Shown here: positions 1-13,189 of the stretch, one piece after another
Layout of the letters: each line of letters starts with the position of its first letter
How positions within the stretch are numbered: position 1 is the first letter of the stretch
Source: Allium sativum
Lineage: Eukaryota > Streptophyta > Magnoliopsida > Asparagales > Amaryllidaceae
Direction: 5' to 3'
Assembly (NCBI GenBank): GCA_030737875.1
Contig: CM060910.1
Coordinates: forward strand, 70,254,501-70,318,500
DNA: 64,000 bases
Notes under the pieces: model-generated
The model's input: only the letters and a program-made list of their open reading frames with translations
Told to the model about the DNA's origin: nothing
Database searches by the model: none
Made by a program: the position numbers and the translations under genes

Positions 1-3000
1 CGTATTACTGGGTTCGAACCCAAATGCGTTTGCATTACTTTCACCCATCGGCCCGAGATGCAAGTTGCATCATAGTTCGTAGGCAGTAGGGAATATATAT
101 ATATATAAAGAAGCGTCACGGTCTATGGTTGTAACATGTATGTAAGGAGGAGTTTAAGTGTGAGCCACTCTAGATTGAAAAGGACTGAAGTCATGAAGCT
201 TGGTGTTGTAGTACGAGTTTAAGGAGTTGCAAATGCTTATAGCTCGCGGGTTTACTGTAGCATAGTACATGCCCCATGGAGGCACGCGGAACCGGATGTT
301 GCGAGCCCTGACGGATGCTGGTGGCGAGGAGATGACCGGATGGTGGCTGTAGGAGTGGAAGGCACGGTTTGAGGAGCTGCAGCGTGCTTGTTTTGAGCAG
401 ATAAGTGAAGATGGCGGTTTGTAATATAGGAGAAGTGTGCGCTGATGGTTAGGCGCATGAAATGAGTACGTGGAGTTTGCATGGAAAAAGACAGTGAAGT
501 GGTGCAGCTCAACAAATGAAGAGGGGGAGCGGTAGTTAGGGTCGAGTAACGTCAGTACATGCTTTTTGTTCCTTTTTGTGTGCAGGCACATGAATGAAAA
601 GGGGTGGAATCGGTTTAGCCTTTTGTTAAATAGTGGGAAGAAGCATATAAAGGAGTTTATGGGTATAGACTTTATGTACAGGCAGGAAGTAGTGGATGTG
701 TTTTAAATGGTGGTTAGTAGTGTTTATTTTGGGTTAAAGTGTGTGAAGGGAAGTAAAATTCCGTAATGGCCATTTTAGAGAAAAGAAAGGAAGCACCAGT
801 GAGTATTCTAATAGTCAGTGTGCATAACATGGTGATACTCCATATGCAGGTCAAAAATTTAACGGTGGATGGATAAAAATCAGGATCATTTTGGGTTATG
901 TTAGATGAATTGTTCCCTTGTTTTGAGTGGAAAAGGTGAAGTGGTCAATTTCAGAAAGGGCAGTTCAAATTGAACTTGGGCGTTGCGACGTCTGAGTATT
1001 CACGGAGGAGCATGTATGACGGTGACCGTGATGGTGTAGAGAAGCGGTCATGTTAAGTTTTTGGGAAAGGAAGGGGGTGAACCAAAAGCAATCGGGCTGG
1101 TTTAAGTCGAGTGGGCCAATTTTAGAAAGCAAGGCTACCCAATGGAACTAGTCTAGAGTGATTTGGAGCACGTTACAGTTTTAGGCAATTAAAGCGCCGG
1201 GTATAATCAACTGACGCAAATCGTTATTTAACGGTTAACGCGCCAAGGTGAGTAAATTCACTAACTCTGTTCTATTTTAAAATATTATAATTATATTTTA
1301 ATACTGATAAATAATGGTTGAATGTTGTGTGATGGTCGTTTAGGTAGATTACAATTTAATTGGTTGAAATATATATATCGTTGCATATATATATACATCA
1401 TTGGTTGGATACTGATTTCATCGATCATAATATTCCCTAGTATGGAATCAGTGTTAATTGTGTTAGCTTACATCTGTAGATGCAGGAAACCGGTTGGAGG
1501 AATCCAACTGGATCCCTCAATATTTATATGTACTGTTTGTTTTATACTATTTATATATGTAGTGTTTGAACCCAAATGACATTGAAACACTGTGTGAATA
1601 TTGATGTTGAATGGAAATTCAACGTTATTTTGATAAACGATATCGATTATGAAAGTGGCAACAGTCTACCACAAACCCATCTTTAAGTTAAGAAGTTGAT
1701 TGGCCGTCAGGCAAATCAATGAAGTTAAGTTATAAAAATTATATTTTTATATTTAAAGCAATATTTTTAGATTAATTTTATTAATCTTATGGCAAGGAGT
1801 AATTACGCTCAATTAACAAACTAACTGATGATTTGAAGTTGATTAAATCAACTGTTTTGTTAGAAATTGATTATTTGATTAATTAATCTTCAATTAATCA
1901 AATAATAATGGTTTTAGAAATTGATTGTTTAAATAAGTAGGATTCCTTAATTATTAGTTACCCTTTTTAATTAATGAAGTATTAAATAATTATTGGACTA
2001 ATCTAATTAGTTATTGTAAAGTAAGCAACCAATCTATTTTAGATTAATGATGAAGTAAACTGTTTACTTCAGCAATGATAAAGTAAATATTATTTAATTA
2101 TTTTAAATTGAATAATTGTTTCTTAAATGGATTTCATTTAAGAGGATATTGAGTTTATAATAAGATGTTACTTGAATTAAGTAGTGATTCAAATAAAAGT
2201 AAAACGTCAGAAGACAAAGAACGTTAATGGATCTTGGTAAAGAAGTTATAAATAAAACTGTGGATTAAAGTTAAAGAGAAGAGTTAATGTTTAATATAAA
2301 TAGTCATAAACAACAGAGATTTCAAAGTATGAATATGGTGTTATAAAACCATATTCCAAATAAAACAAGAAATACAGTTTGAGGGATACTATAAGTAATA
2401 AGGAGTTTAGAGTTACGGACTTATATCTATTCTAAGATAAGAACGTTGTCGATCAAGGTCTGAGAGGCAAATAAAATACCCCAACTTGAATGACTTCACT
2501 ATAATCGAGGAATGGTATTGGTTTTGTAATGGAAAGAGATGTCCAAATTAGTTATAAAGTGAGATATAGTAGTGTATTGCAAGTTTTTGAACTATAACAA
2601 TAAAATAACGTTGTTAAACAGGCTTAAGCGTGACTATGATGTCGAGATTAGTTATAAAAGAGAATATTACAGCGTATTGCAAGCTTTTACTATAACGATA
2701 AATTAACATTGTTAACCAAGCTTAAATGTGATTATTATATATATATAACACTATTCACCAGAAAGGTTTGGAATTCACTTATCCTAAGTGATAAGAGAAT
2801 AATTATGTTTTTCCCCAAAGAAGTGTAAATGAATTATTCGAAGTTGGAAGTAGAAGTAAATAATTGAGATCTGATATATATTACCCGTACTGAAGTGAAC
2901 TCTTTAAAATATGGGAATGTGATAAAAAATAACTGAGTTTATATAACATGTCATTCGACATTGTTCTGGATCATATAAGAAATGGAAATTTAATATTGAA

Positions 3001-4890
3001 CAAATAATATATATTGTTATTTCCGAACTAAAGGAAGGCTAAACGAGTTTTAATCAAATAAGAGGTCGAAATTAAGTTATAATGGTATTTATTATCTACA
3101 TAAAGAATTATTTGATAACGAAATCAGATTCCTATAAGTAATAAATGTTCACATTTCAAAGTGAATAAGGTTTTAAAAACAAATGTTTGCAGATTAAGTA
3201 GTTAAAATGGAAATAGGAATTGTTTTCCAATGTAAATAAAATATATTTTCTAATATACCGGAAATAAGAAATGTAAAAAGATGAGATTTTTTTTCAAACA
3301 TTAACAATATATATATCTGGAATATGAGAGAATAAAAGTTTATAATAACTGGAAATGTTTTCCAAGAAATGTGAAGGGCTAAACGAGTTTTGGAAAATAT
3401 CTGGGAAGATATGGAAAATTGGGAAAGTAATGTTAAATAAAAGGGCCAGTGTAAATTTGAATGGATGTTTGTTTTACTTCGATAGTTAAATAACCGACTA
3501 TCGAAGTGTTTTGTCCATCGTTGTCAATACGGAGAGACCGGTTGGATATATTATCTGAAAACCACTCCGTATAGGCATAGGCGCTGCGAATTAGATTATG
3601 CTGAAGACAATTGAAGACGAAGTGAAATGCAAGGGTCGTTCTGTTCCAGGATTGTGCTTTCTGTTTGTCCAATCCTAGGACAACTTGTATGGACAAGTGT
3701 CTCACAAAGTGTACCTAACAAATCACGTACAATTGATCTCTTAAAGGTATTACGTCTGGTGGCGGAGGAATTCGTTCCTCTTGACTTTTTATACCCGTGA
3801 TATTTTTGGAAATCGATTAGTGAATTGATGGGTTTGACGATGTGGCATTCAAAGTGAATGGTGATCAGATGTTCTGGAGCGATTATAACCTCAAGCCTCA
3901 CAACTGGGAAATGAAAAAAATCGGGCAGGCAGCATGGCTATGTAGGTCATTCCCATTAGGGTGTATTGTCACCATCTAGAGAAAATTTGTAATTATTCTT
4001 CTTTCGTTTCTGTATCTTCAGATAACGGTTATGTGGGCCCAACCGTAGGTGGCAATATATTCGATACACTCAAGAGAAATGAGTGGTCGGTCATGTGTGG
4101 GCCGGGTTGCAAGACGTTCTTGTTGAACCCAGTGTATCCCCTCTAGAGTACACTGATCGGGAGGTGGTCCCATACCTTGTCATAGTTGGAACCCAATCTC
4201 CAATAAGCGTTCTGCGGTTTTTGATTTTATACTATGTATGTAGAGCGTGAGATGCAAGCGTTCTACTATTTCGTTATTTATTTGATTAGACATTATTATA
4301 ATAACACTGGATTTTGATATCAAAAATGTTTTGGGTTATAGTAAGGTAAAAAACGTCCATGTTTATGTGTGGGCTGGTCTTACTATTATCCTTTTGTTTC
4401 AAAAGGATTTTCAAAGTTAAACGATATGGTTGGTATTTACTCACACCAGTCCCACGACTAACCCAGAGTTTATTTTGTTTGTTTTCCCTGAACTCTTGGG
4501 TGACCAAATTTGTTCGGACAATCAAGTGTTTCAGGCTTTTACAGATACACTTGGAGGAGCTCAAAGAAGGAGAATTCACTGTTAGTTATTTAGAGATTAT
4601 TTTCGCTGTGATGTATATGAGTTAGACTCTGATATGGTATGTATATACAAATTCAGTTTTGTATTTTAAAGATATGTTGTATAATAAATTTTATTCGTTC
4701 CGCTGTGAGATTCGTGTTTACTCTGATTCTGTTCAATGGTGTTTTTCCTCTTCTTCTATTCTATTAGTTCCATCTTATCTTTATCATCCTCTTATTTCTT
4801 TGTATTAAAGATCTGTATTTTCGTGCACTTTGAGTTGAATGTGTAGGATATTAGTCAGCTCAAATTGTTACGGATTTACGGGTCGTTACA
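1..4890 (+). repeat. LARD-A 5' LTR (3' part)
   Basis: It aligns along its whole length with 8297-13189 and ends CGTTACA just before the primer site. About 1.8 kb of this LTR lies left of the window. Short open frames inside it occur in both LTR copies and on both strands with no recognisable domain, so I treat none as a gene. Confidence 0.88.
2536..2738 (+). repeat. Tandem duplication in LARD-A 5' LTR, two units of about 100 bp
   Basis: Two imperfect units each carry ATTAGTTATAAA, GTATTGCAAG, an ACTATAA-plus-AACATTGTTAA stretch and GGCTTAAG-like ends. The same pair is at 10829-11026 in the other LTR, so it predates insertion of the element. Confidence 0.6.
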
Positions 4891-4892
4891 CT

Positions 4893-4904
4893 TGGTATCA
4901 GAGC
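4893..4904 (+). promoter_or_regulatory. Primer binding site of LARD-A (initiator tRNA-Met)
   Basis: TGGTATCAGAGC lies two bases after the 5' LTR end. It is the plant Ty3/gypsy primer site complementary to the 3' end of initiator tRNA-Met, and it fixes element orientation and the LTR boundary. Confidence 0.9.
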
Positions 4905-6480
4905 TAAAGGTTAAGTGATTACCTTTGCTCTGTGGCGTGACTCAATAGAGATGAGGTCAGTAGTACCTTAGATTGAGTTTGAGTGTATATATATGAGCGC
5001 GTATTTGCATATTTGCATAAAAACTGTTTTATATTGTGTTGATTGATCTGTTGAGTGGTATATAAATTTGAGATTGACGCGTTTAGCTGACGTGGTCGAT
5101 AAGGATTTATAAACGATTGGATAGAGAAATTCGACATAGTGCTGTTTTAAAAAGCTGGGTAAATGAAAATAATTTTACCCAAAATATATTTTGATATAAA
5201 AGAAGTATATATCTTGAGATTATTACAGTATGTTTTGATCATTATTATGATCGAATAAGATTTATAATTGAGTTGGTTACATAAATAACAAATCGAAATT
5301 CGTATAAGTATAATATACAAAATCAGATGAACAAAATCTGAATTTTAAACCAGAATTGAAATAAAACTCTAGTAACTTGGAAAGGTGTTGTAAATGAATA
5401 TTTGGATTAAATATATGGGAATTTTGAAATCCTGGGAGATTTGAAATTGTTTTCCAAGTGCTGTGAAAGATATTTTTGAAGTAAATTTCAAGATAAAAGT
5501 GTTTGAAAAATAAGTTTTGAATGTGATATAGTATTGAACTCACTTCGGCAACCGGAAAATAATACCGATGATGGATGGCCACATCATCAGTACTCATTTT
5601 CGAAGTTCTAAAGTGATGGATTACCACCAAAAGATATTGTTTTGAAATTGTTTTAAGAAAACAAATTATTTTGAATTCTGAAAAGGAATATTTATTCTAG
5701 AAAGGTAAAGTTTTTAAAAACTCCCGGGACGATTTTGTTTTGAATTAAAACAAGTATACAAGATGAAATTGTAATGATGGAAATAAAATTTACTTAAGAA
5801 GTTAAGTAAAGATTGTTAAATCAAATAGAGATTAACAAAAACAGTTAAGAAGAAATTAAATTTGATGGAAAATGGTACTGAGGTAAAATTGGAATTAAAT
5901 GGAAGTCGATAAAGTGGAAATCAAGATGGAATAGGATTTAACTTGGCAAAGAAATTGAACTTGTGAGATAAGATTTTTGGAATGGAACTGAATATGGTTA
6001 TGGGATTGAATTGTTGAGTAAGAATTTGGAATTGGAGTTTGAACTGGAATTTGGCTTGGGTACTAGAGAATGATTGGATATGGGTAAGTGGATTGGAGAT
6101 CAATATTGGAATGCATGGGTATATGCTGATAGAAAATCAAATGAAGAGTTAGGATTGAATGCCCGACAAAAAGGTACAAGTTTAAATAATATGGAGTACG
6201 AGAATTTTGCGTTCTTTTAGCAAGTCACTTGGCTGTTTGTTTTTGATTGGAGATGGCTCGGGGAGGCGAGTTGTAGTAGTACTGATTGAGCCATGCCGAG
6301 GAGATGCAAACGAAATTTTTCGAAAATTAAAGGTGTTAGAATTTTGAAAATATTCATTAATAGAAATAAAGTAATATTTTAACTGAAATTAATTGGCTTG
6401 GTTGAAACAAAAGATTTTTAACCTAGTTGCGATGGAGTTCGTAGCATTTTTCTACCTTAGTAATTTCGGGGACGAAATTC

Positions 6481-6497
6481 TTTTAAGGGGGAAGGAA
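6481..6497 (+). promoter_or_regulatory. Polypurine tract of LARD-A
   Basis: TTTTAAGGGGGAAGGAA runs directly into the TGTAACG start of the 3' LTR, as expected for plus-strand priming. The GGGGACGAAATTC block just upstream is the usual Tekay/Del neighbour. Confidence 0.85.
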
Positions 6498-7380
6498 TGT
6501 AACGTCCCGCATTTTTATTGGTTTGTTTTTGAATATTTGAATCATTTTAAAATATTGAATTCGTAATATAAGTGGATTTATATATTATTTAAACGACAGT
6601 TTGAACGTATTAATTATAATATAATTTAAATCGAGCCCGTAATGTCGCGACAGTTCGTAATTTAAATTTCTGAACTTCAACTGAGTGTATAGGATTCATT
6701 ATAAATCGGATTTCTGTGAAACAAGAAATGTTGGAATCCTTTTAACTGTATTTTTCTAATGGAAGTGAAAAACTAAGATTTCGTGTTATAGATTGTAAGT
6801 TATGTCCAAATCAAATTTCCAAATAGTCGCTATAGGATCGTTTATCGACAATAACGGTTTATTTGATATAACTAGATACTGGTTTTGATTTTGGACAAGA
6901 CCTTTGAGACGTAGTGATAATTTAATTTTTAGAATTTTACTGTAATTTTTAATTAATTAAATACACAACTTTTTATTTGGAGTATTTTGCACCCTATATC
7001 AATATTTTGGGATCTCACAATATAAGTTAACCTACCGATATTACTATATTTTTTGGATCGAGGCACCTCGCTGGACATGACGGTATTTTTATTTTTGTCC
7101 ATAGCAGTCAATAGAATATAAAGTCCTTTGTAACCGGTATTGCATTTATGTGTCCATTCGTGGTACTTCAAAATGTCATATACATATATTAACATACGTT
7201 AGTAACTAAGCAAGTTCTACGGTACATTTAAAAATATGAAAACCAGCTATATGTTCAAATCAAGTGCCAAGCTACCCTAGAATAGTACAACGTTAGGCCA
7301 TGCTCTCCCTGCATTCTTTAATGCTTAAGAAACCTATGATGACAGAAAATACATAGTGAAAACGTGCTACTGCTTCATAC

Positions 7381-7582
7381 GGGTGCGGATCACCTGGACC
7401 CATTTTCCCCTGGTCCGGTGGTCCGCACCAATTAAATCACCCCATTTGGGGTGATTTACACATAGCCCCCTGAAATTCGGGTGTAATTCAGGGGGGCTAT
7501 GTGTAAATCACCCCAAAATGGGGTGATTTAATTGGTTGGGACCACCGGACCAGGGGAAAATGGGTCCAGGTGATCCCAACCC
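7381..7582. mobile_element. Foldback MITE, 202 bp, with 9-bp target duplication
   Basis: Two arms of about 95 bp (7381-7475 and 7489-7582) are near-perfect inverted copies separated by a short loop. The element starts GGGTGCGGATCACC and ends GGTGATCCCAACCC. The flanks repeat GCTTCATAC (7372-7380 and 7583-7591), a 9-bp target duplication that points to mobilisation by a Mutator-like transposase. Each arm has a further small palindrome (AATCACCCCATTTGGGGTGATT), so the RNA would fold strongly. There is no coding capacity. Confidence 0.88.
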
Positions 7583-8124
7583 GCTTCATACATAGGGATC
7601 TTTAATATATATATAAAAGGACATATCTCATGAACCACAACAGTTGTAATACTTACTCATTAAGATGTGAAGTTGTGCACAGTGAGATTTAAGTGCGGAA
7701 ATCAAGCAAATCAAAACATCAAAGCCACAGCTACCCTTGCATGTTACCTTCCTACATTTGCATGTGACTGTAACACCATTCGTTCTTTGTCTGGTGTGCA
7801 AACTCCTTAGCAACGAAGTAAAATTTAGATGAGTACAAACCTAGTATCTACCATATAGTCTATACGTTCTTTGATACTTATGGCGCCCTACCCTTCTTTC
7901 AAATAAAGAGACTGTACCCACATGTAGTAAGTGGATATTTTTCTTAACAGTGAAGTCACCATATCTGCGCACAGCGCACTTAAGAACTAGATCGCCAGCT
8001 ACCTCGTGTATTGTCATCCATCCAAGAAATCGTACAGTCCATACCTATGTCTTGGCATATCACCAACTTAATGAAATACTTCATCCTTAAGTTTTGATCA
8101 AAGCTTCAAGTGGAGCCTTCGTGG

Positions 8125-8133
8125 CTATAAATA
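8125..8133 (+). promoter_or_regulatory. Candidate TATA box in LARD-A 3' LTR
   Basis: CTATAAATA in a GC-richer context, followed about 30 bases on by a pyrimidine-rich stretch, resembles a plant TATA promoter. It is placed where an LTR promoter could start the R region. This is inference only. Confidence 0.4.
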
Positions 8134-10828
8134 CGCATCACGCCAATATTTTTTTCATGCTTTCTGAAATCCATTTCTTCAAGTTTCCTGCGGCTTCTAA
8201 ATCAAAAATAAAAAAATAAAATAAAATTTATACTCTACGTTAAAATCTAAGACCAGTTTGTTTTGAAACATGGAAGGCTGTCTGTCCTTTCCATACGTAT
8301 TACTGGGTTCGAACCTAAATGCGTTCGCACTACTTTCACCCAGCGGTGCGAGATGCAGGTTGCATCATAGTTCATAGGAAGTAGGGAATATATATATAAA
8401 GAAGCATCACGGTCTATGGTTGTAACGTGTATGTAAGGAGGAGTTTAAGTGCGAGCCACTCTAGTTGAAAGGGACCGAAGTCATGAAGCTATGTGTGGTA
8501 GTACGAGTTTAAGGGGTAGCAAATGCCTATGTTCGCGGGTTTACTGTAGTGAAGTACGTGCCCTATGGAGGCGCACGAAACCGGATGTAGCGAGCCCTGA
8601 CGGATGCTGGTGGCGAGGAGATGACCAGACGGTGGTTGTAGGAGGAGTGGAAGGCACGGTTTGAGGAGCTGCAGCGTGCTTGTTTTGATCAGATAAGTGA
8701 AGATGGCAGTTTGTAATATAGGGGAAGTGTGCGCTGGTGGTTAGGCGCATGAAATGAGTACGTGGAGTTTGCATGGAAATAGACAGTGAAGTGGTGCAGC
8801 TCAACAAATGAAGAGGGAGCATTGTAGTTAGGGTCGAGTAACGTTAGTACATGCTTTTTGTTCCTTTTCATGTGCAGGCACATGAATGAAAAGGGGTGGA
8901 ATCGGTTTAGCCTTTTGTTAAATAGTGGGAAGAAGCATATAAAGAAGGAGTTTGTGGGTATAGACTTTATGTACAGGCAGGAAGTAGTGGATATGTTTTA
9001 AATGGTGGTTAGTAGTGTTTGTTTTGGGTTAACGTGTGTGAAGGGAAGTAAAATTCCGTAATGGCCATTTTAGAGAAAAGAAAGGAAGCACCAGTGAGTA
9101 TTCTAATAGTCAGCGTGCATAACATGGTGATACTCCAGATGCAGGTTAAAAATTTAATGGTGGATGGTTAGAAATCAGGATCATTTTGGGTTATGTTACA
9201 TGAATTATTCCCTTGTTTTGAGTGGAAAAGGTGAAGTGGTCAATTTCAGAAAGTGCAGTTGAAATTGAACTTGGGCATTGCGAGGTCCGAGTATTCAAGG
9301 AGGAGCGTGTATGACGGTGACCGTGATGGTGTAGAGAAGCAGTCATGTTAAGTTTTTTGGAAAGAAAGGGGGTGAACCAAAAGCAATCGGGCTGGTTTAA
9401 GTCGAGTGGGCCAGTTTTAGAAAGCAAGGCTACCTAATGGAACTAGTCTAGAGTGATTTGGAGCATGTTACAGTTTTAGGCAATTAAAGCGCCGGGTATA
9501 ATCAACTGACGCAAATTGTTATTTAACGGTTAACGCGCCAAGGTGAGTAAATTCACTAACTCTGTTCTATTTTAAAATATTATAATTATATTTTAATAAT
9601 GATAAATAATGGTTGAATGTTGTGTGATGGTCATTTAGGTAGATTACAATTTAATTGATTGAAATATATATCGTTGCATATGTATACATCATTGGTTGGA
9701 TACTGATTTCATCGATCATAATATTCCCTAGGATGGAATTAGTGTTAATTATGTTGGCTGACATCTGTAGATGCAGGAAACCGGTTGGAGGAATCCAACC
9801 GGATCGATCAATATTTATATGTACTGTTTGTTTTATACTATTTATATATGCACTGTTTGAACCCAAATGACATTGAAACCCTATGTGAATATTGATGTTG
9901 AATGGAAATTCAATGTTATTTTGATAAACGATATCGATTATGAAAGTGGCAACAGTCAACCATAAACCCATCTTTAAGTTAAGAAGTTGATTGGCCATCA
10001 GGGAAATCAATGAAGTTAAGTTAAAAAAATTATATTTTTATATTTAAAGCAATACTTTTAGGTTAATTTTATTAATCTAATGGCAAGATGTAATTACGAT
10101 CAGTTAACAAACTAACTGATGATTTGAAGTTGATTAAATCAACTGTTTTGTTAGAAATTGATTATTTGATTAATTAATCTTCAATTAATCAAATAATAAT
10201 GGTTTTAGAAATTGATTGTTTAAATAAATATGATTCCTTAATTATTAGTTAGCCTTTTTAATTAATGAAGTATTAAATAATTATTGAAATAATCTAATTA
10301 GTTATTGTAAAGTAAGCAACCAATCTATTTTAGATTAATGATGAAGTAAACTGTTTACTTCAGTAATGATAAAGTAAATATTATTTGATTATTTTAAATT
10401 GAATAATTTTTTCTTAAATGGACATCATTTAAGAGGATATTGAGTTTATAATTAGATGTTACTTGAACTAAGTAATGATTCAAATAAAAGTAAAACGTCA
10501 GAAGACAAAGAACATTAATGGATCTTGGTAAAGAAGTTATAAATAAAACTGTGGAATGAAGTTAAAGAGAAGAATTAATGTTTAATATAAATAGTCATAA
10601 ACAACAGAGATTTCGAAGTATGAATATGGTGTTATAAAACCGTATTTCAAATAAAACAAAAAATACAGTTTGAGGGATACTATAAGTAATAAGGAGTTTA
10701 GAGTTACGGACTTATATCTATTCTAAGATAAGAACGTTGTCGATCAAGGTCTGAGAGGTAAATAAAATACCCCAACTTGAACGACTTCACTATTATCGAG
10801 GAATGGTATTGGTTTTGTAATGGAAAGA

Positions 10829-11026
10829 GATGTCCAAATTAGTTATAAAGTGAGATATAGCAGCGTATTGCAAGTTTTTGAACTATAATGATAAAATAAC
10901 ATTGTTAACCAGGCTTAAGCATGACTATGATGTCTAGATTAGTTATAAAAGGGAATATTACAGCGTATTGCAAGCTTTACTATAACGATAAATTGACATT
11001 GTTAACCAAGCTTAAGCGTGATTATT
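10829..11026 (+). repeat. Tandem duplication in LARD-A 3' LTR
   Basis: Second copy of the two-unit duplication described at 2536-2738, with a few substitutions and a one-base indel. Confidence 0.6.
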
Positions 11027-13189
11027 ATATATATAACACTATTCACCAGAAAGGTTTGGAATTCACTTATCCCAAGTGATAAGAGAATAATTATGTTTTT
11101 CCCCAAAGAAGTATAAATGAATTATACGAAGTTGGAAGTAGAAGTAAATAATTAAGATCTGATATATATTACCCGTACTGAAGGGAATCTCTTTAATATA
11201 TGGGAATGTGATAAAAAACAACTGAGTTTATATAACATATCATTCGACATTGTTCTGGATCATATAAGAAATGGAAATTTAATATTGAACAAATAATATA
11301 TATTGTCATTTCCAAACTAAAAGAAGGCTAAACGAGTTTTAATCAAATAAGAGGTTGACATTAAGTTATAATGGTATTTATTATCTACATAAAGAATTAT
11401 TTGATAAACGAAATCAGATTCCTATAAGAAATAAATGTTCACATTTCAAAGTGAATAAGGTTTTAAAAACAAATGTTTGCAGATTAAGTAGATAAAATGG
11501 AAATTGGAAATGTTTTCCAATGTAAATAACGTATATTTTACCGGAAATAAGAAATGTGAAAGGGTGAGAATTTTTTTCGAGCATTAAAAATATATATCTG
11601 GAATATGAGAGAATAAAAGTTTATAATAACTGGAAATGTTTTCGAAGAAATGTGAAGGGCTAAACGGGTTTTGGAAAATAATGGGGAAGATATGGAAAAT
11701 TGGGAAAGTAATGTTAAATAAAAGGGCCAGTGATTTGTTTCATGCTTAGTGTAAATTTGAATGGATGTTTGTTTTACTTCGATAATTAAATAACCGACTA
11801 TCATAGTGTTTTGACCATCGTTGTCAATACGGAGAGACCGGTTGGATATATTATCTGAAAACCACTCCGTATAGGCATAGGCGTTGTGAATTAGATTATG
11901 CTGAAGACAATTGAAGACGGAGTGAAATGCAAGGGTCGTTCTGTTCCACAATTGTGCTTTCTGTTTGTCCAGTCCCAGGACAACTTGTATGGACGAGTGT
12001 CTGACAGAGTATACCTAACAAATCACGTACAATTGATCTCTTAAAGGTATTACGTCTGGTGGCGGAGGAATTCGTTCCTCTTAGCTTTTTATATCCGTGA
12101 TATTTTTGGAAATCGATTAGTGAATTGATGGGTTTGACGATGTGGCATTCAATGTGAATGGTGATCAGATGTTCTGGAGCGATTATAACCTCATGCCTCA
12201 CAACCGGAAATGACAAAAATCGGGCAGGTAGCATGGCTATGTGGGTCATTCCCATTAGGGTGTATTGTCACCATCTAGAGAAAATTCGTATTTGTTCTTC
12301 TTTCGTTTCCGTATCTTCGGATAACGGTTATGTGGGCCCAACCGTAGGTGGAAATATATTCGATACACTCAAGAGAAATGAGTGGTCGGTCATGTGTGGG
12401 CCGGGTTGCAAGACGTTCTTGTTGAACCCAGTGTATCCCCTCTAGAGTACGCTGATCGGGAGGTGGTCCGATACCTTGTCATAGTTGGAATCCAATCTCC
12501 AATAAGCGTCCTGCGGTTTTTGATTTTATACTATGTATGTAGAGCGTGAGATGCAAGCGTTCTACTATTTTGTTATTTATTTGATTAGACATTATTATAA
12601 TATCACTGGATTTTGATATCAAAAATGTTTTGGGTTATAGTAAGGTAAAAGTCGTCCATGTTTGTGTGTGGGCTGGTCTTACTATTATCCTTTTGTTTCA
12701 AAAGGATTTTCAAAGTTAAACGATATGGTTGAAATTTACTCACACCAGTCCCATGACTAACCCAGAGTTTATTTTGTTTGTTTTCCCTAAACTCTTGGGT
12801 GCCAAAATTTGTACGGGCAGTCAAGTGTTTCAGGCTTTTACAGATACACTTGGAGGAGCTTAAAGCAGGACACTTCACTGTTAGTTATTTAGAGATTATT
12901 TCCGCTGTGATGTATATGAGTTAGACTCTGATATGGAATGTATATACAAATTCAGTTTTGTATTTTAAAGATATGTTGTATAATAAATTTTATTTGTTCC
13001 GCTGTGAGATTCGTGTTTAATCTGATTCTGTTCAGTGGTGTTCTTCTTCTTCTTCTATTCTATTAGTTCTATCTTATCTTTATCATCCTCTTATTTCTTT
13101 CTATTAAAGATCTGTATTTTCGTGCACTTTGAGTTGAATGTGTAGGATATTAGTCAGCTCAAATTGGTACGGGTTTATGGGCCGTTACA

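Larger units (their letters stand above)
4891..6497 (+). other. LARD-A interior, non-coding
   Basis: This holds the primer site, about 1.55 kb of AT-rich sequence and the purine tract. I find no zinc knuckle, protease, reverse transcriptase, RNase H or integrase motif in either strand. From about 5640 to 6400 it is purine-rich on this strand with many AAATTG/GGAATT words, but no clear repeat unit. Trans-mobilisation by an autonomous element is inferred. Confidence 0.75.
1..13189 (+). mobile_element. LARD-A: non-autonomous LTR retrotransposon with giant LTRs (5' end outside window)
   Basis: Two long direct repeats (1-4890 and 8297-13189) flank a tRNA-Met-type primer site, a short interior and a purine tract, which together define an LTR retrotransposon. 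The 3' LTR begins TGTAACG right after the purine tract and ends CGTTACA, a perfect short inverted terminal repeat. The interior is only 1,607 bp and has no gag or pol motif in any frame. The tract before the 3' LTR (TTTCGGGGACGAAATTC, then TTTTAAGGGGG) is the signature seen in Tekay/Del chromoviruses, so an autonomous Tekay relative probably mobilised it. The first 120 aligned bases of the two LTRs show about ten substitutions plus an indel, so it is older than the other elements here. The 5' target duplication lies outside the window. Confidence 0.85.
6498..13189 (+). repeat. LARD-A 3' LTR, 6,692 bp
   Basis: It starts TGTAACG after the purine tract and ends CGTTACA before unrelated DNA. It contains a foldback MITE (7381-7582) and a candidate TATA box (8125). 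A block of about 1.2 kb near its 3' end (about 11950-13189) resembles LTR-B (30018-31169) and more weakly LTR-C (52030-53453). Whether the first 1.8 kb is native to the LTR cannot be tested here, because the matching part of the 5' LTR is off-window. Confidence 0.85.

Noticed and set aside
1..30. GGGTTCGAACCC near the window start (also near 8305) as a tRNA or SINE B-box
   Set aside because: No A-box, arms or tail fit around it; it is an isolated palindromic word in the LARD-A LTR.
7628..8055. Minus-strand open stretches resembling exons (including a CKCRKVTCKGSCG peptide)
   Set aside because: Possibly captured gene sequence, but no continuous frame, clear splice chain or known domain.
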